A stretch of DNA of 64,000 nucleotides, from assembly GCF_036345995.1 (NCBI RefSeq), contig NZ_CP107796.1, positions 186,001-250,000 on the forward strand, read 5' to 3'. The DNA comes from Streptomyces sp. NBC_00557 (GTDB taxonomy: Bacteria; Actinomycetota; Actinomycetes; Streptomycetales; Streptomycetaceae). This document shows positions 55,333-63,551 of the stretch, piece after piece. The position numbers and the translations under genes are program-made. The notes beneath the pieces were generated by a model. It had not been told where the DNA came from. It saw nothing but the letters and a program-made list of their open reading frames with translations, and ran no database searches. Numbering within the stretch: the first letter of the stretch is position 1; the number at the start of each line of letters is the position of its first letter.

Positions 55333-56295
55333 GTGACCGACCACGGTGAGGCGGCGGGTCTCCGGCCGTTGACACTGGCTTGGGTGAGCCGGCATCTGGA
55401 GGCCGGCGAACGGATCGTCGGAACCGGCGTGCTGTACGGCGGCATCACTGCGGAAACGCGGAGGCTGACCATCGGCACGCGGGAGGGAGGCACCCGTGAC
55501 CTGGTGCTGCGGACCTACGTCGACCCGTTCTACGTGGCGCGCGCCGAGGACTGGCTGAGCAGGGAGGCCTGCGCCCTGACCCTGCTCGCGGGGACCGGCG
55601 TGCCGGCTCCTGAACTGGTGGCGGTCGATCCGATCGCCGCGCACTGCGAGTATCCGTCGCTCCTGATGACGCATCTGGCGGGCCGGACGGTCCTCGGCGA
55701 CGAGGGAGTGGAGACCCGCGTGCTCCTGCTGGCCCGTCAGCTCGTGGCGATCCACGCGTTGCGGCCCGCCGAGCGGCCCCGCAGGTATGTGACGTTGACG
55801 ACCGCCGACACCGTCGTGGTCCCGAAGGGCGCCGACACGGCGGCATGGGCCGCGGCGATCGACGTGATCCGCGAGCCCGCGCCGCCCTGGGAAGGGCGAT
55901 TCCTGCACCGGGACTTCCAACCCGGCAACGTGCTGTTCGACGTACCGCCCTCGAGGCCGGCGGGCGTCCGGATCACGGGGGTCGTCGACTGGGCAGCGGC
56001 CTCCTGGGGCCCGGCGGATCTCGATGTGGCGCACTGCTCGACCAATCTCGCGCTGCTGCACGGCCCGGGGTGGGGCGAGCGGTTCGCCGAGGCGTACGAG
56101 GAGGCCGGCGGGGTGCCGGCGGCGGCCGCGAGCGAGCGGCTGTACTGGCGGGTGCGGGACGCACTGGCGTGCTCGGAAGAGGTTCAGTCGGTGGCGCGGT
56201 CATGGCGGGAGGCGGGGAGGACAGAGCTGACGGCGCGAATCGTGGAGGAGCGGCTGGATGCCTATGTCACCGCCCTGATGGACGCACTGGGCTGA
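55333..56295 (+). CDS. Aminoglycoside-phosphotransferase-fold kinase
   Basis: The 320-residue protein has the kinase motif LHRDFQPGNVLFD (H192, D194, N199) and the metal-binding GVVDWAAASWGPADLD (D219). The N-lobe YGGITAETRRLTI is typical of the APH/choline-kinase fold. Many members phosphorylate small metabolites and not antibiotics, so a resistance role cannot be assumed. The GTG start follows GAGGTGG. It stands alone. Confidence 0.88.
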   Translation: MTDHGEAAGLRPLTLAWVSRHLEAGERIVGTGVLYGGITAETRRLTIGTREGGTRDLVLRTYVDPFYVARAEDWLSREACALTLLAGTGVPAPELVAVDPIAAHCEYPSLLMTHLAGRTVLGDEGVETRVLLLARQLVAIHALRPAERPRRYVTLTTADTVVVPKGADTAAWAAAIDVIREPAPPWEGRFLHRDFQPGNVLFDVPPSRPAGVRITGVVDWAAASWGPADLDVAHCSTNLALLHGPGWGERFAEAYEEAGGVPAAAASERLYWRVRDALACSEEVQSVARSWREAGRTELTARIVEERLDAYVTALMDALG

Positions 56296-56627
56296 ACCCC
56301 AGCGGCCTCGGGCGCGGGGTGCAGTGCCGGGCGCCGGGTCCGGCTGCCGCGTTCGGGGCGGAGCCCCATCGCACGCCCGCACCGGGGCCGGGCACGGGTT
56401 GGTTCCTGCTACAGGGGTGTCGCCAGACCCGGCCTGCCAGAGCCGTGTGCAGAGAACCCTGGGTGCATGGTTCGCAACCCTGCTCGTGCGGGGCGGGCGC
56501 GGAGGTCGGGAACTGGGCTTCCCGCGTGGGTCGTACCGGACAGCGCCGCTCCTCACGGCTGCGGGTTCCTCGATCTTGGGCATTCGTAGATCACTGATCT
56601 TCAGTCGCTGCCCAGGAGGAAGCATCG
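56296..56627. other. Intergenic region before the Mrr-like gene
   Basis: These 332 bases hold no supportable gene. GATC-ACT-GATC (56588-56598) lies about 30 bases before the ATG at 56628; I do not assign a promoter. Confidence 0.3.
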
Positions 56628-57425
56628 ATGGCCGTACCGACGCGCCCCGTTCGCCGTGCACATCGAGAACGACGGTTCGATCTGCGCGCGACCGCGCTCT
56701 TCTTCGCACTGCTGGCGATCATCTTCTGCGTCCTGGCGTTCTTGGTGCGCACCGCGGCCGGCATCGTCGAGCGACGCCCGCTGTGGGCCGTGGCCCTGGC
56801 TCTGCTCGGCCTCGCGGGCGCCTTGGTGTCCCGGTCCCGGTGGCGCAAGGCGTCTTTCACGCGCTGCGCCGGCCGGGCCACCCGGGCGCTGGAGGAAGCA
56901 GCCGAGCTGGCGTCGGACGACCTGCGCGAGACGGCGGTCGTCGAAGCCGGTCGGCCGACGGTTCCGGTCGGCGGGCCGGAAGAGCACGCGGCCGGCGCGG
57001 TGACGACGCCCACGTGCGCCTGCCTGGCCGACCCCACCGGCCTGGACCCCGACGACTTCGAGCGAGCCATAGCCCACCTGTGCGCCGACAGCGGCTGCCG
57101 AGAGGTGGAAGTGGTGGGAGGCGCGGGCGATCTGGGGGCGGACGTCGTCGCGGTCACGCCGGACGGACGGCGCCTGGTCATCCAGTGCAAACAGTACGGC
57201 GACGGCCACAAAGTCGGCTCACAGGAGGTGCAGCGCTTCGGGGGCACCTGTTTCACCATTCACGAGGCCGATGTCGCGGCGCTCGTCACGACGAGCCGGT
57301 TCACCGAACCCGCTCTGGAGTACGCGCGGCAGTGCGGAATCGTCTGCGTGGACGGCCCCGGCCTCGCGGCATGGTGCCACGGCACCGGCCCGAGCCCGTG
57401 GCAGCCCACCGGCACCGGGTCCTGA
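56628..57425 (+). CDS. Membrane-anchored Mrr-like restriction endonuclease
   Basis: Two membrane helices (about residues 22-41 and 52-68) follow a basic N-terminus. A C-terminal Mrr-cat PD-(D/E)xK domain follows, with D172 in GDLGADVVAVTPDG and Q186-C-K188 in VIQCKQYGD. The SQEVQRFGG and VTTSRFTEPALEYA segments are family-typical. Such proteins may cut modified or foreign DNA, possibly at the membrane during uptake. The ATG follows AGGAGGAAG. No methylase is nearby, so it would be a type IV-like solitary nuclease. Confidence 0.85.
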   Translation: MAVPTRPVRRAHRERRFDLRATALFFALLAIIFCVLAFLVRTAAGIVERRPLWAVALALLGLAGALVSRSRWRKASFTRCAGRATRALEEAAELASDDLRETAVVEAGRPTVPVGGPEEHAAGAVTTPTCACLADPTGLDPDDFERAIAHLCADSGCREVEVVGGAGDLGADVVAVTPDGRRLVIQCKQYGDGHKVGSQEVQRFGGTCFTIHEADVAALVTTSRFTEPALEYARQCGIVCVDGPGLAAWCHGTGPSPWQPTGTGS

Positions 57426-57549
57426 GCCGGGCCCGGCCCGGCGACACGGGAGTGACGCGCTGCCGGGACAGTGAGCAGACAACTGCCACATGGAAGGCGC
57501 CGGCGTGGGCACCAGTGATCACACTCCGGCCTCTGGAAAGGAGATCCTC

Positions 57550-57774
57550 GTGCACAAGGGAACGCACAAGGGAAAGTGGATCACCGGTGGCGCCCGCAAG
57601 GAACTGGCGGAAGTCTTCGCCAGGGAATACAAGGAGGGCCGGTCGATCCGGGCCATAGCCGAGGCACACGGCCGGTCCTACGGCTTCGTGCACCGCGTGC
57701 TCACCGAAGCGGACGTGCCGCTCAGGACCCGCGGGGGCGATGTGCGCACCGGCAGCACCGGGCAGGCGCGGTGA
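57550..57774 (+). CDS. Small helix-turn-helix protein
   Basis: The 74-residue basic protein begins HKGTHKGKWITGGARKELAE and contains REYKEGRSIRAIAEAHGRSY followed by GFVHRVLTEADV, a clear helix-turn-helix (IRAIAEAHGRSYGFVHRVL) of the resolvase/transposase-like type. The GTG at 57550 has AAAGGAG 7 bases upstream. It follows the Mrr-like gene by 124 bases and may act with it or regulate it. Closely similar small HTH proteins are common in Streptomyces. Confidence 0.75.
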   Translation: MHKGTHKGKWITGGARKELAEVFAREYKEGRSIRAIAEAHGRSYGFVHRVLTEADVPLRTRGGDVRTGSTGQAR

Positions 57775-58354
57775 GGACCGCCGCGCCTGCGCGGCCTTCT
57801 CGAGACGACGGCGGCAGGGACAGTGCACACGGTGACCCCGCAGGGGCGGACGAGAGCCGCCGGACCCGGTGAAACGGCCGCCTTTCCGACAGGGCCTGTC
57901 GCTGCGCTGCTGCCTGCACAGAGTGGGACCGAGCGCGGACCCGCCTGCGCCCGGCACAGCCACCCGGACCTGACAAGCCTGACCGCCAAGGGCCCGGAGC
58001 GAACGCGCTGGTGACGCCGCGCGTGTCACGGCCGGACTCCCCCGGCCGTCAAGAAGCCGGTGCACGACGTCATCCACAGCAAGTCGGAGTGCTCCGGCCA
58101 GACGAGCGACCACACCCCGCAGGTGGTCCGCAAGTGACGCATCGGCCCGTGGACCGACGCAGGCGAGAAATGAGGCGCTGATCACCCGTACGGCCCCGCA
58201 TACGGCTGCGCTGCCCGGGCAACCGGCGACGTGTCCCGGCGCGCCTTCCATCGCGGTGTTCCGGGGAGGTGGGTGCCGTGGCCGAGCCCCGAGCAGGCCG
58301 CGGCGCTCACCTCGTCATGGCACGGCCCACTTCGCACCCGCCCTGGGAGGCACC
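57775..58354. other. Intergenic region with a possible gene tail
   Basis: Within 580 bases, the frame ending at TGA 58135-58137 reads VKKPVHDVIHSKSECSGQTS and then DHTPQVVRK, which looks like the end of a real protein but has no usable start. It may be the remnant of a small gene. The final bases carry the ribosome site of the SsgA-like gene. Confidence 0.35.
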
Positions 58355-58801
58355 ATGCACCCGACCGACGAGCGCCCCCATCCGCGTACCGGACGCCTGC
58401 ACCTCGACCAGACCATCCACGTGGTCGTCAGCGCCACGGAGGCCCTGCCGGTCACGGTCCGTTTCACCTATGACGCCGCCGATCCGCTCGCCGTGCGCAT
58501 GGACTTCACCGGTTGCGCCGACGTGCTGGCGCCCTGGGTGTTCTCCCGTGACCTGCTGTTCGCGGGCCTGCGCGGGTCGTCCGGCGTCGGCCACGTGCGC
58601 GTCTGGCCCGACCGCCGCCGACACGGCGCCGGGTCGGTCCGGATCCTGCTGAGCGACACGGAGGGTACGGCCATGCTGCGCGTGCCGGCCGCCCCGTTCG
58701 AGGAGTGGCTGACGAAGACCTACTCGGTCGTACCCGCCGGCACGGAGGGGGATCACCTGTACTGGGACGACGTCGTGCGGGAGTTGCTGCGGAATGACTG
58801 A
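58355..58801 (+). CDS. SsgA-like sporulation and cell-division protein
   Basis: The 148-residue protein has the SsgA family pattern: QTIHVVVSATEALPVTVRFT, DPLAVRMDFTG, WVFSRDLLFAGLRG, VRILLSDTEGTAMLRVPAAP and FEEWLTKTYSVVPAGTEGDH. SsgA-like proteins occur only in morphologically complex actinobacteria and localise division or control septation and spore maturation. The ATG follows GGGAGG. It is an orphan member, and its exact branch is not set. Confidence 0.92.
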   Translation: MHPTDERPHPRTGRLHLDQTIHVVVSATEALPVTVRFTYDAADPLAVRMDFTGCADVLAPWVFSRDLLFAGLRGSSGVGHVRVWPDRRRHGAGSVRILLSDTEGTAMLRVPAAPFEEWLTKTYSVVPAGTEGDHLYWDDVVRELLRND

Positions 58802-58836
58802 ACGGCCCCCGTGCGCCGTCGCAGGTCCGTGGGCGG

Positions 58837-59101
58837 TCAGGACGCAAGGTGTGCGAGGAAGTCCCGCAGCGCGGCAGCCACGGCGCCGGGGGCTTCGGCG
58901 GGGAGCAGGTCGCCGACGTCGGGGACGGTGATCAGGGTTGCGTGCGGGATGTGCGGCAGGAGGTACTCGCACAGCACGGGCGGCGGTTCCACCACGTCCT
59001 TCTCCCCGGCCGGCACGGCCACCGGCACGTCGATGGCGGGTACGGCGCCGGTGATGTCCTGGCGACTGGCCGTGCAGTACCGGATCATCGCTCCGGACCT
59101 G
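58837..59101 (-). pseudogene. C-terminal remnant of an alpha/beta hydrolase gene
   Basis: About 88 codons read as the last third of an alpha/beta hydrolase: AIDVPVAVPAGEKDVVEPPP (late strand and Asp region) and HATLITVPDVGDLLPAEAPG, then DFLAHLAS. The N-terminal two thirds, including the nucleophile, are missing. The catalytic His position reads GD, so the remnant would be inactive. Its upstream end abuts a 46-bp segment identical to part of the rRNA methyltransferase gene at 60950-60995. Confidence 0.7.
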
Positions 59102-59147
59102 CGCACGCGCCACCTGCACCCCGGCCGCGGCGCACTGCGCTGCCCGG
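59102..59147 (+). repeat. 46-bp duplicate of the methyltransferase zinc-site region (copy A)
   Basis: This stretch is identical, in the same orientation and frame, to 60950-60995 and would encode RTRHLHPGRGALRCP. It lies directly at the broken end of the hydrolase remnant. Confidence 0.85.
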
Positions 59148-59330
59148 ATGACCGTACCTTGCACCTCTCCAGCCCCGGCTCTGAACGCTGAGTAGGCCGC
59201 TTGACGCCGGCAGCGACGACGGCCGCATGCGTCCGCGCTGCGTCGACGCCGCTCGGCGGTGGAGAAAACAGGCTGGCGGGCTGCCGCGCCGAGTTGCGAC
59301 GATGCAGTTGTTTCCCATACGGAGGGGCGA

Positions 59331-60437
59331 TTGTTCGTTTTCGTTTGTGCGCGGTGCGACGCCGAGCTGACCGTCCCCTTGTCCCAGGTCTCCCTTCCGG
59401 TTCACGCCCGTCAGACGTACGGGAACGGGGCCCAGCTTCCGGTGCTCATGGAGTCGGGGACGTTCGCCGTGGACCCGGACCCCTGGGGCGGGCCCTGGCG
59501 GATGTGGGACGAGATCGATCCGGGCGAGGCGGAGGCGCGCGGCATCTACGCGCCGGTCCACGCGCTGTCCGACAGCAGGTCCGGGGCGATTGTCATCGCA
59601 CCCGGCGATGTCCGGGGAACCCGGCTGATCCCCGAGAGGTGCGGCGGCGCCTGCTGTGGCCTCAGCGGAGCCGACGGGCCCAACATGGCGTGCGAAGCCT
59701 GCGACCTGCCTGTGGCAACCAGGGTCGACGACTGCTCGCTCTGGCAGGCAGTACGGCTCAGCTCGGACGCCGTGCGCCGCGTCCCCGTCGACGGCGTCCA
59801 CGCTGCGCCGCTGTCCTGGGCGGAGCTGACGGAGAAAGGGGAGAGCACGCCCCCGTTCGAGCCGATCGCCACATGGGGAGGACGGTTCGGGTCGAGTCAC
59901 TACTGGTCGTGGAGTCCGCGATGGGAGGCGGCAGCGGGCCAGGCGCTCGCCCACCTGCTCGTGGCCTCCGCAGGGCAATCGGTAACGGTCCCGGACGGTC
60001 TGACGGCGGACATGTTCCAACGCGCACTCGACACCCTGCTGCCCGCCGGCCCGCCGACGCGGCGCGCCGTCCTGGCTGGACCAGGAGAACCCTCCCCCGA
60101 CGCGGACGTCGACATCCTGCTCGTACCGGTCCATCCCCAGACGGGCGAGACCTGGTCCCCCGCCGACCGGGCTGCATCGGCATACCCGGTGCCCCTGCCG
60201 CTGGGGGTGTGGCTGTGGCTGGTCTCCCCCCAGCCGTACTTGCCGGTTCCCGCGTCGGGCGGGATGCCCCACGACGTGCTCCGCGACGACCCGCTCCCGC
60301 CGCGCCCCCACTACCTGTTCCGCGTCGACCGGGGAACGTTCGAGCACACCTTGGTCCGGCTGCCGGCCGTTCGCAGCCCGTGGATGCGTACCGTCCTCCA
60401 GAAGCTCTCGCAGGACAGACCGGCCGGCATCTTCTAG
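59331..60437 (+). CDS. Hypothetical zinc-ribbon-containing actinobacterial protein
   Basis: The 368-residue protein begins LFVFVCARCDAELTVPLSQV, a CxxC zinc-knuckle, with a second Cys cluster at CGGACCGLSGADGPNMACEA followed by C. The rest is soluble, with conserved-looking segments (LIPERCGGACCGL, DDCSLWQAVRLSSDAVRRVP, DVDILLVPVHPQTG). I recognise it as a recurring Streptomyces family without function. The TTG at 59331 has GGAGGGG just upstream, better than the ATG at 59259. Confidence 0.75.
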   Translation: MFVFVCARCDAELTVPLSQVSLPVHARQTYGNGAQLPVLMESGTFAVDPDPWGGPWRMWDEIDPGEAEARGIYAPVHALSDSRSGAIVIAPGDVRGTRLIPERCGGACCGLSGADGPNMACEACDLPVATRVDDCSLWQAVRLSSDAVRRVPVDGVHAAPLSWAELTEKGESTPPFEPIATWGGRFGSSHYWSWSPRWEAAAGQALAHLLVASAGQSVTVPDGLTADMFQRALDTLLPAGPPTRRAVLAGPGEPSPDADVDILLVPVHPQTGETWSPADRAASAYPVPLPLGVWLWLVSPQPYLPVPASGGMPHDVLRDDPLPPRPHYLFRVDRGTFEHTLVRLPAVRSPWMRTVLQKLSQDRPAGIF

Positions 60438-60684
60438 GCCTTGGCTCTCCTGCGCCGTCATCTGCTGGAGGTGGCGCTGCCGGTACGGGTCGGCGACGAC
60501 GTGGGAGCGGTTGACTGACGCCATGCCGCTGCAAGCGGTGCTGGATGCGGCTCGCGAGCCGCCACCGAGCCTGCGCTTTTCTCGGCGTGTCCCCGTGCTC
60601 TGCGGTGTCCGTGGCGGTTCGCGGGTCCGCTTCGACGCCGCGACCGGTGACGAAGGCTTCCGCTGATGCTCGTACACTCACGAC
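60438..60684. other. Leader and upstream region of the methyltransferase gene
   Basis: About 250 bases without a supported gene. A -10-like TACACT lies at 60673-60678, which would place transcription start at about 60685, the first base of a GTG. Confidence 0.35.
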
Positions 60685-60723
60685 GTGGCATTCATGAGCA
60701 CCCCGCACTGCTGCTTCCTGTGA
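60685..60723 (+). CDS. Possible 12-residue leader peptide
   Basis: GTG starts a 12-codon frame, (V)AFMSTPHCCFL, ending in TGA. TACACT ends 6 bases upstream, so the peptide could be translated leaderless. Two consecutive cysteine codons precede Phe-Leu-stop. A hairpin follows, and the rRNA methyltransferase gene starts 163 bases later. This resembles ribosome-controlled attenuators of resistance genes, but no homologous leader is known to me. Confidence 0.35.
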   Translation: MAFMSTPHCCFL

Positions 60724-60735
60724 TCGGAAGGCGTT

Positions 60736-60763
60736 GAGGGCGATGCCGGACGGCGTCGCCCTC
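60736..60763 (+). promoter_or_regulatory. Leader hairpin upstream of the rRNA methyltransferase gene
   Basis: GAGGGCGA (60736-60743) pairs perfectly with TCGCCCTC (60756-60763) around a 12-base loop, 13 bases after the possible leader peptide. It could act as an attenuator or anti-terminator element. Confidence 0.4.
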
Positions 60764-60886
60764 CTTGGTGTGCCTGCTGAGTGAACCACGCTCGCGACGC
60801 TGCCCGTTCCCTCGCTGAGGCAGTGACGGTCTGAACGCGTGGTGCAGGCACGGTCTCTTCCCGTCATCCGCCCTCAGGAGTGCCTT

Positions 60887-61765
60887 ATGCCCGTGTCGCT
60901 TCCCCCTGCCCTTGAACTGTCCCTCGACCTGCTGCGCTGTCCGACGTGCCGCACGCGCCACCTGCACCCCGGCCGCGGCGCACTGCGCTGCCCGGTGGGC
61001 CACACCTTCGACATCGCTCGCCACGGCTACGCCGGCCTGCTGACGGGCAACCGCGCCACCAGCGGCGACGACGCCGCCATGGTCCAGGCCCGGAACCGCT
61101 TCTTGTCCACCGGCGCCTACGCGCCCCTCCGCGAGGCCGTGGGCCGCCTGGCGGAGGGCACCGTGGCTGAGAAGGCCACGGTGGTCGACGTGGGGTGCGG
61201 CACGGGCTACTACCTGGCCGGCGTCCTCGACCAGCTGCCCGGTGCCCGTGGTCTGGGGCTGGACACATCGGTGCGCGCGCTGCGCTCGGCAGCTCGTGCC
61301 CACCGCCGAGCCGCTGCGGTGGCCTGGGACGTCTTCCGTCCCTTCCCGCTGGCCGACGGGGTGGCCGATGTCGTGCTGGACGTGTTCGCCCCGCGCAACC
61401 CGGCCGAGTTCCACCGGGTGCTGCGCCCGACCGGCCGGCTGATCGTGGCCCGTCCCAGCGAGCGGCATCTGGCCGAGCTGCGCGAACGGTTGCCTGCCAT
61501 GGTCACGATCGACCCGGCCAAGGAGCAGCGCCTGCACCGGGCACTGGGCCCCTTCTTCGAGGCCACCGGCACCGAGGAGGTGGAGTACCCCGCGAGCCTG
61601 ACCGGGCTCGATGCCCGGGACCTGGTGGCGATGACGCCGAGCGCACGCCACGTGAGCCGAGCAGACCTCAGTGGTGATGGCCTCCTGCCCATCCAGGTCA
61701 CCGTCTCGGTGCTGGTCACCGCCTACCAGCCTCGGTGGCCAGGAGCGGGCGCATGCTCCTGCTGA
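60887..61765 (+). CDS. RlmA/TlrB-type 23S rRNA guanine-N1 methyltransferase
   Basis: The 292-residue enzyme has an N-terminal zinc site (C18, C21, C35, H39: CPTCRTRHLHPGRGALRC, then PVGH), the family segment FDIARHGYAGLL, the SAM motif VVDVGCGTGYYLAG (100-113) and VLDVFAPRNPAEFHRVLRP. This is the RlmA group. The TlrB branch in Streptomyces methylates G748 in helix 35 and gives macrolide (tylosin) resistance, whereas RlmA(I) targets G745. The Gram-positive position suggests the G748 type. The ATG at 60887 follows CAGGAG. Confidence 0.88.
   Translation: MPVSLPPALELSLDLLRCPTCRTRHLHPGRGALRCPVGHTFDIARHGYAGLLTGNRATSGDDAAMVQARNRFLSTGAYAPLREAVGRLAEGTVAEKATVVDVGCGTGYYLAGVLDQLPGARGLGLDTSVRALRSAARAHRRAAAVAWDVFRPFPLADGVADVVLDVFAPRNPAEFHRVLRPTGRLIVARPSERHLAELRERLPAMVTIDPAKEQRLHRALGPFFEATGTEEVEYPASLTGLDARDLVAMTPSARHVSRADLSGDGLLPIQVTVSVLVTAYQPRWPGAGACSC
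60950..60995 (+). repeat. 46-bp duplicate of the methyltransferase zinc-site region (copy B, parental)
   Basis: Identical to 59102-59147. Here it lies inside an intact gene, so it is the likely source of the other copy. Confidence 0.85.
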
Positions 61766-62102
61766 CGGACGGGCCGTGGGCACGGCCGGCGCCCTGCCTA
61801 CCGCACAACGCAGCCAAGGCAGGGCGTCCGTTCACCGACCAGCGTCGAGAGATCCGCCCCCGCGAGACGTTCGGGGCCTGGCAGACGGTGTGGTGGCGGC
61901 GTGCGCGTGGTGGGGGCGGACGCGATCGGCAGGGTCGACCGGACGGTCCCGGTCGACGTGACGATGGACCTGGCCCGTCTGCACCCTGACCGTGCGACCT
62001 CCGCGGCTGCCTCGCCCCGTGTGCCGCCACCCCGGCGTCGGCCTGTACGTCGGCGAGCGCAAGGGCGAAGGCGGCATGCGGCGCCGCTGCGGGGAAGCGA
62101 GG
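61766..62102. other. Convergent intergenic region
   Basis: These 337 bases separate the methyltransferase and sugar-binding-protein genes. A forward frame around 61900-62000 (RVVGADAIGRVDRTVPVDVT) looks slightly protein-like but lacks a start signal. No clear terminator is seen. Confidence 0.35.
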
Positions 62103-63239
62103 CTACTTCAGGCCGGTTTCGGCGCAGCTCGCCTCGTACTTGGGGGTGCAGATGTCTGCGACGGAGTAGACGCCGTCCGCGACCACCGTGCTTTTGACGT
62201 TGTCCTTCGTGAGTGCCACCACCGGCAAGAGCAGTGCGGGAATCTTCTTCGTCGTCGGGCTGTCGACGGTGTCGCGAGTGAGCGCGTCGAACTGGATGTC
62301 CTTGCCCTGGACCTTGTCCACCGCCATCTGTGCGGCGCCTTCGGCCTCGTCGAGGAACGATTTGTACACGGTCATGTACTGTTCGCCCGCAACGATCCGC
62401 TGCACGGCGTCCAGATTTGCGTCCTGCCCGGTCACCGGTGGCATCTCGGTGACGCCGGCCTTCTTCAGCTGGTCGATGACGGCGCCGGCCATGCCGTCGT
62501 TCGCCGAGTAGACGGCGGCGATGTTGTTCACCCCGATCGACCGGATCGCGTCCTTCATGTTGGCTCGGGCCACCGCGGGCGACCACTTGGCGGTGTCGTA
62601 CTGCTTGGCGATCCGGGTCTCGCCCTGGAGTTCGCCGAGGGCGCCCTTTTCGAACTGTGCTGTGTTCGGGTCGGCGGGGTCGCCGTTCATCATGACGATC
62701 TCGCTGTGCGCGGCCTTCGGGCCGAGTGCCTGGATGATGGCGCGGCCCTGTACCTGGCCGACGAGTTCGTTGTCGTGCGAGACGTAAGCGTCGATCGGCC
62801 CCTGGGCAAGACGGTCGTAGGCGATGACGGGTATGCCCGCGTCCGCGGCCTTCTGTACGTCCGGTGCGATGGCCTTGGCATCCACCGGGTCCACCACGAT
62901 GACGTCGGCCTTCTCGTGCACCATCTGCTGGAACTGTCGAGACTGCGTGGCCGTGCTCGCCTCGGCGTTGGCGTAGAGGACCTTTCCCTTGCCGTGCGTG
63001 AGGGAAGCGACCTCCTTTTTGAAGATGGGGTGGTCGGACTTCTCGAAGCGTGCCGTGTTCCTGTCGGGGAGAAGCAAGCCCACCGAGATGCCGTCCCCCT
63101 TCTTCGAGGATGCCGAACTGCCGCTCCCGACTGCGCTGCCGGTCACTCCGCATGCGGTGAGTGCGAGGGCCGACGTGGAGGCGGCCAGAGCGACCGCGAC
63201 ATGACACGCGGCGGTCCTGTGGTTGGCGGGGGTGTTCAC
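62103..63239 (-). CDS. Sugar ABC transporter substrate-binding lipoprotein (XylF-like)
   Basis: The 378-residue lipoprotein has the lipobox LTAC with C30 and a type I periplasmic-binding fold of the xylose/ribose group: ISVGLLLPDRNTARFEKSDH, VDPVDAKAIAPDVQKAADAG, NEVG-like DNELVGQVQGRAII, TGQDANLDAVQRIVAGEQYM. It should deliver a pentose or similar sugar. The usual ATPase and permease genes are not adjacent, so it is an orphan or its partners lie elsewhere. The GTG start has GGAAGG upstream. Confidence 0.9.
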   Translation of the reverse strand: MNTPANHRTAACHVAVALAASTSALALTACGVTGSAVGSGSSASSKKGDGISVGLLLPDRNTARFEKSDHPIFKKEVASLTHGKGKVLYANAEASTATQSRQFQQMVHEKADVIVVDPVDAKAIAPDVQKAADAGIPVIAYDRLAQGPIDAYVSHDNELVGQVQGRAIIQALGPKAAHSEIVMMNGDPADPNTAQFEKGALGELQGETRIAKQYDTAKWSPAVARANMKDAIRSIGVNNIAAVYSANDGMAGAVIDQLKKAGVTEMPPVTGQDANLDAVQRIVAGEQYMTVYKSFLDEAEGAAQMAVDKVQGKDIQFDALTRDTVDSPTTKKIPALLLPVVALTKDNVKSTVVADGVYSVADICTPKYEASCAETGLK

Positions 63240-63551
63240 ATCAGGTGCCTTCCGAGACGGGGATCATGGCCACCCAAGCACGGATGCACAGACGGCGACG
63301 TCGGCGGAGCCCAACGTCTAGGGATTGCACGGGGGTTCCACACGTGACCGTCACATCTCGGCCTGCTGAACTGCCGTGGAAGTGTTCCTGCATGTCAGGT
63401 GTGAGAGCCGGTCACGCCTGACGTCCGGGGCGGCGCCGCCCTTCGGACTGCGGTTGCTGCGGCTCGCGGACCGGCCGCACCGCGAGGTCTCCGTCCGTGG
63501 CCGGTCGCGCCGGACGCGGCCCGCCGCGGACGGCCAGTGGTCCCTCGGGGT
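63240..63551. other. Intergenic region upstream of the sugar-binding protein gene
   Basis: These 312 bases lie after the protease gene and before the sugar-binding gene on the reverse strand. No gene is supported. The sequence TGCAATCCCTAGACG (about 63318-63332, reverse strand) may form part of a promoter. Confidence 0.3.

Noticed and set aside
55333..56295. Aminoglycoside resistance gene
   Set aside because: Only the general kinase fold is visible; many such kinases act on metabolites, so a resistance claim is not supported.
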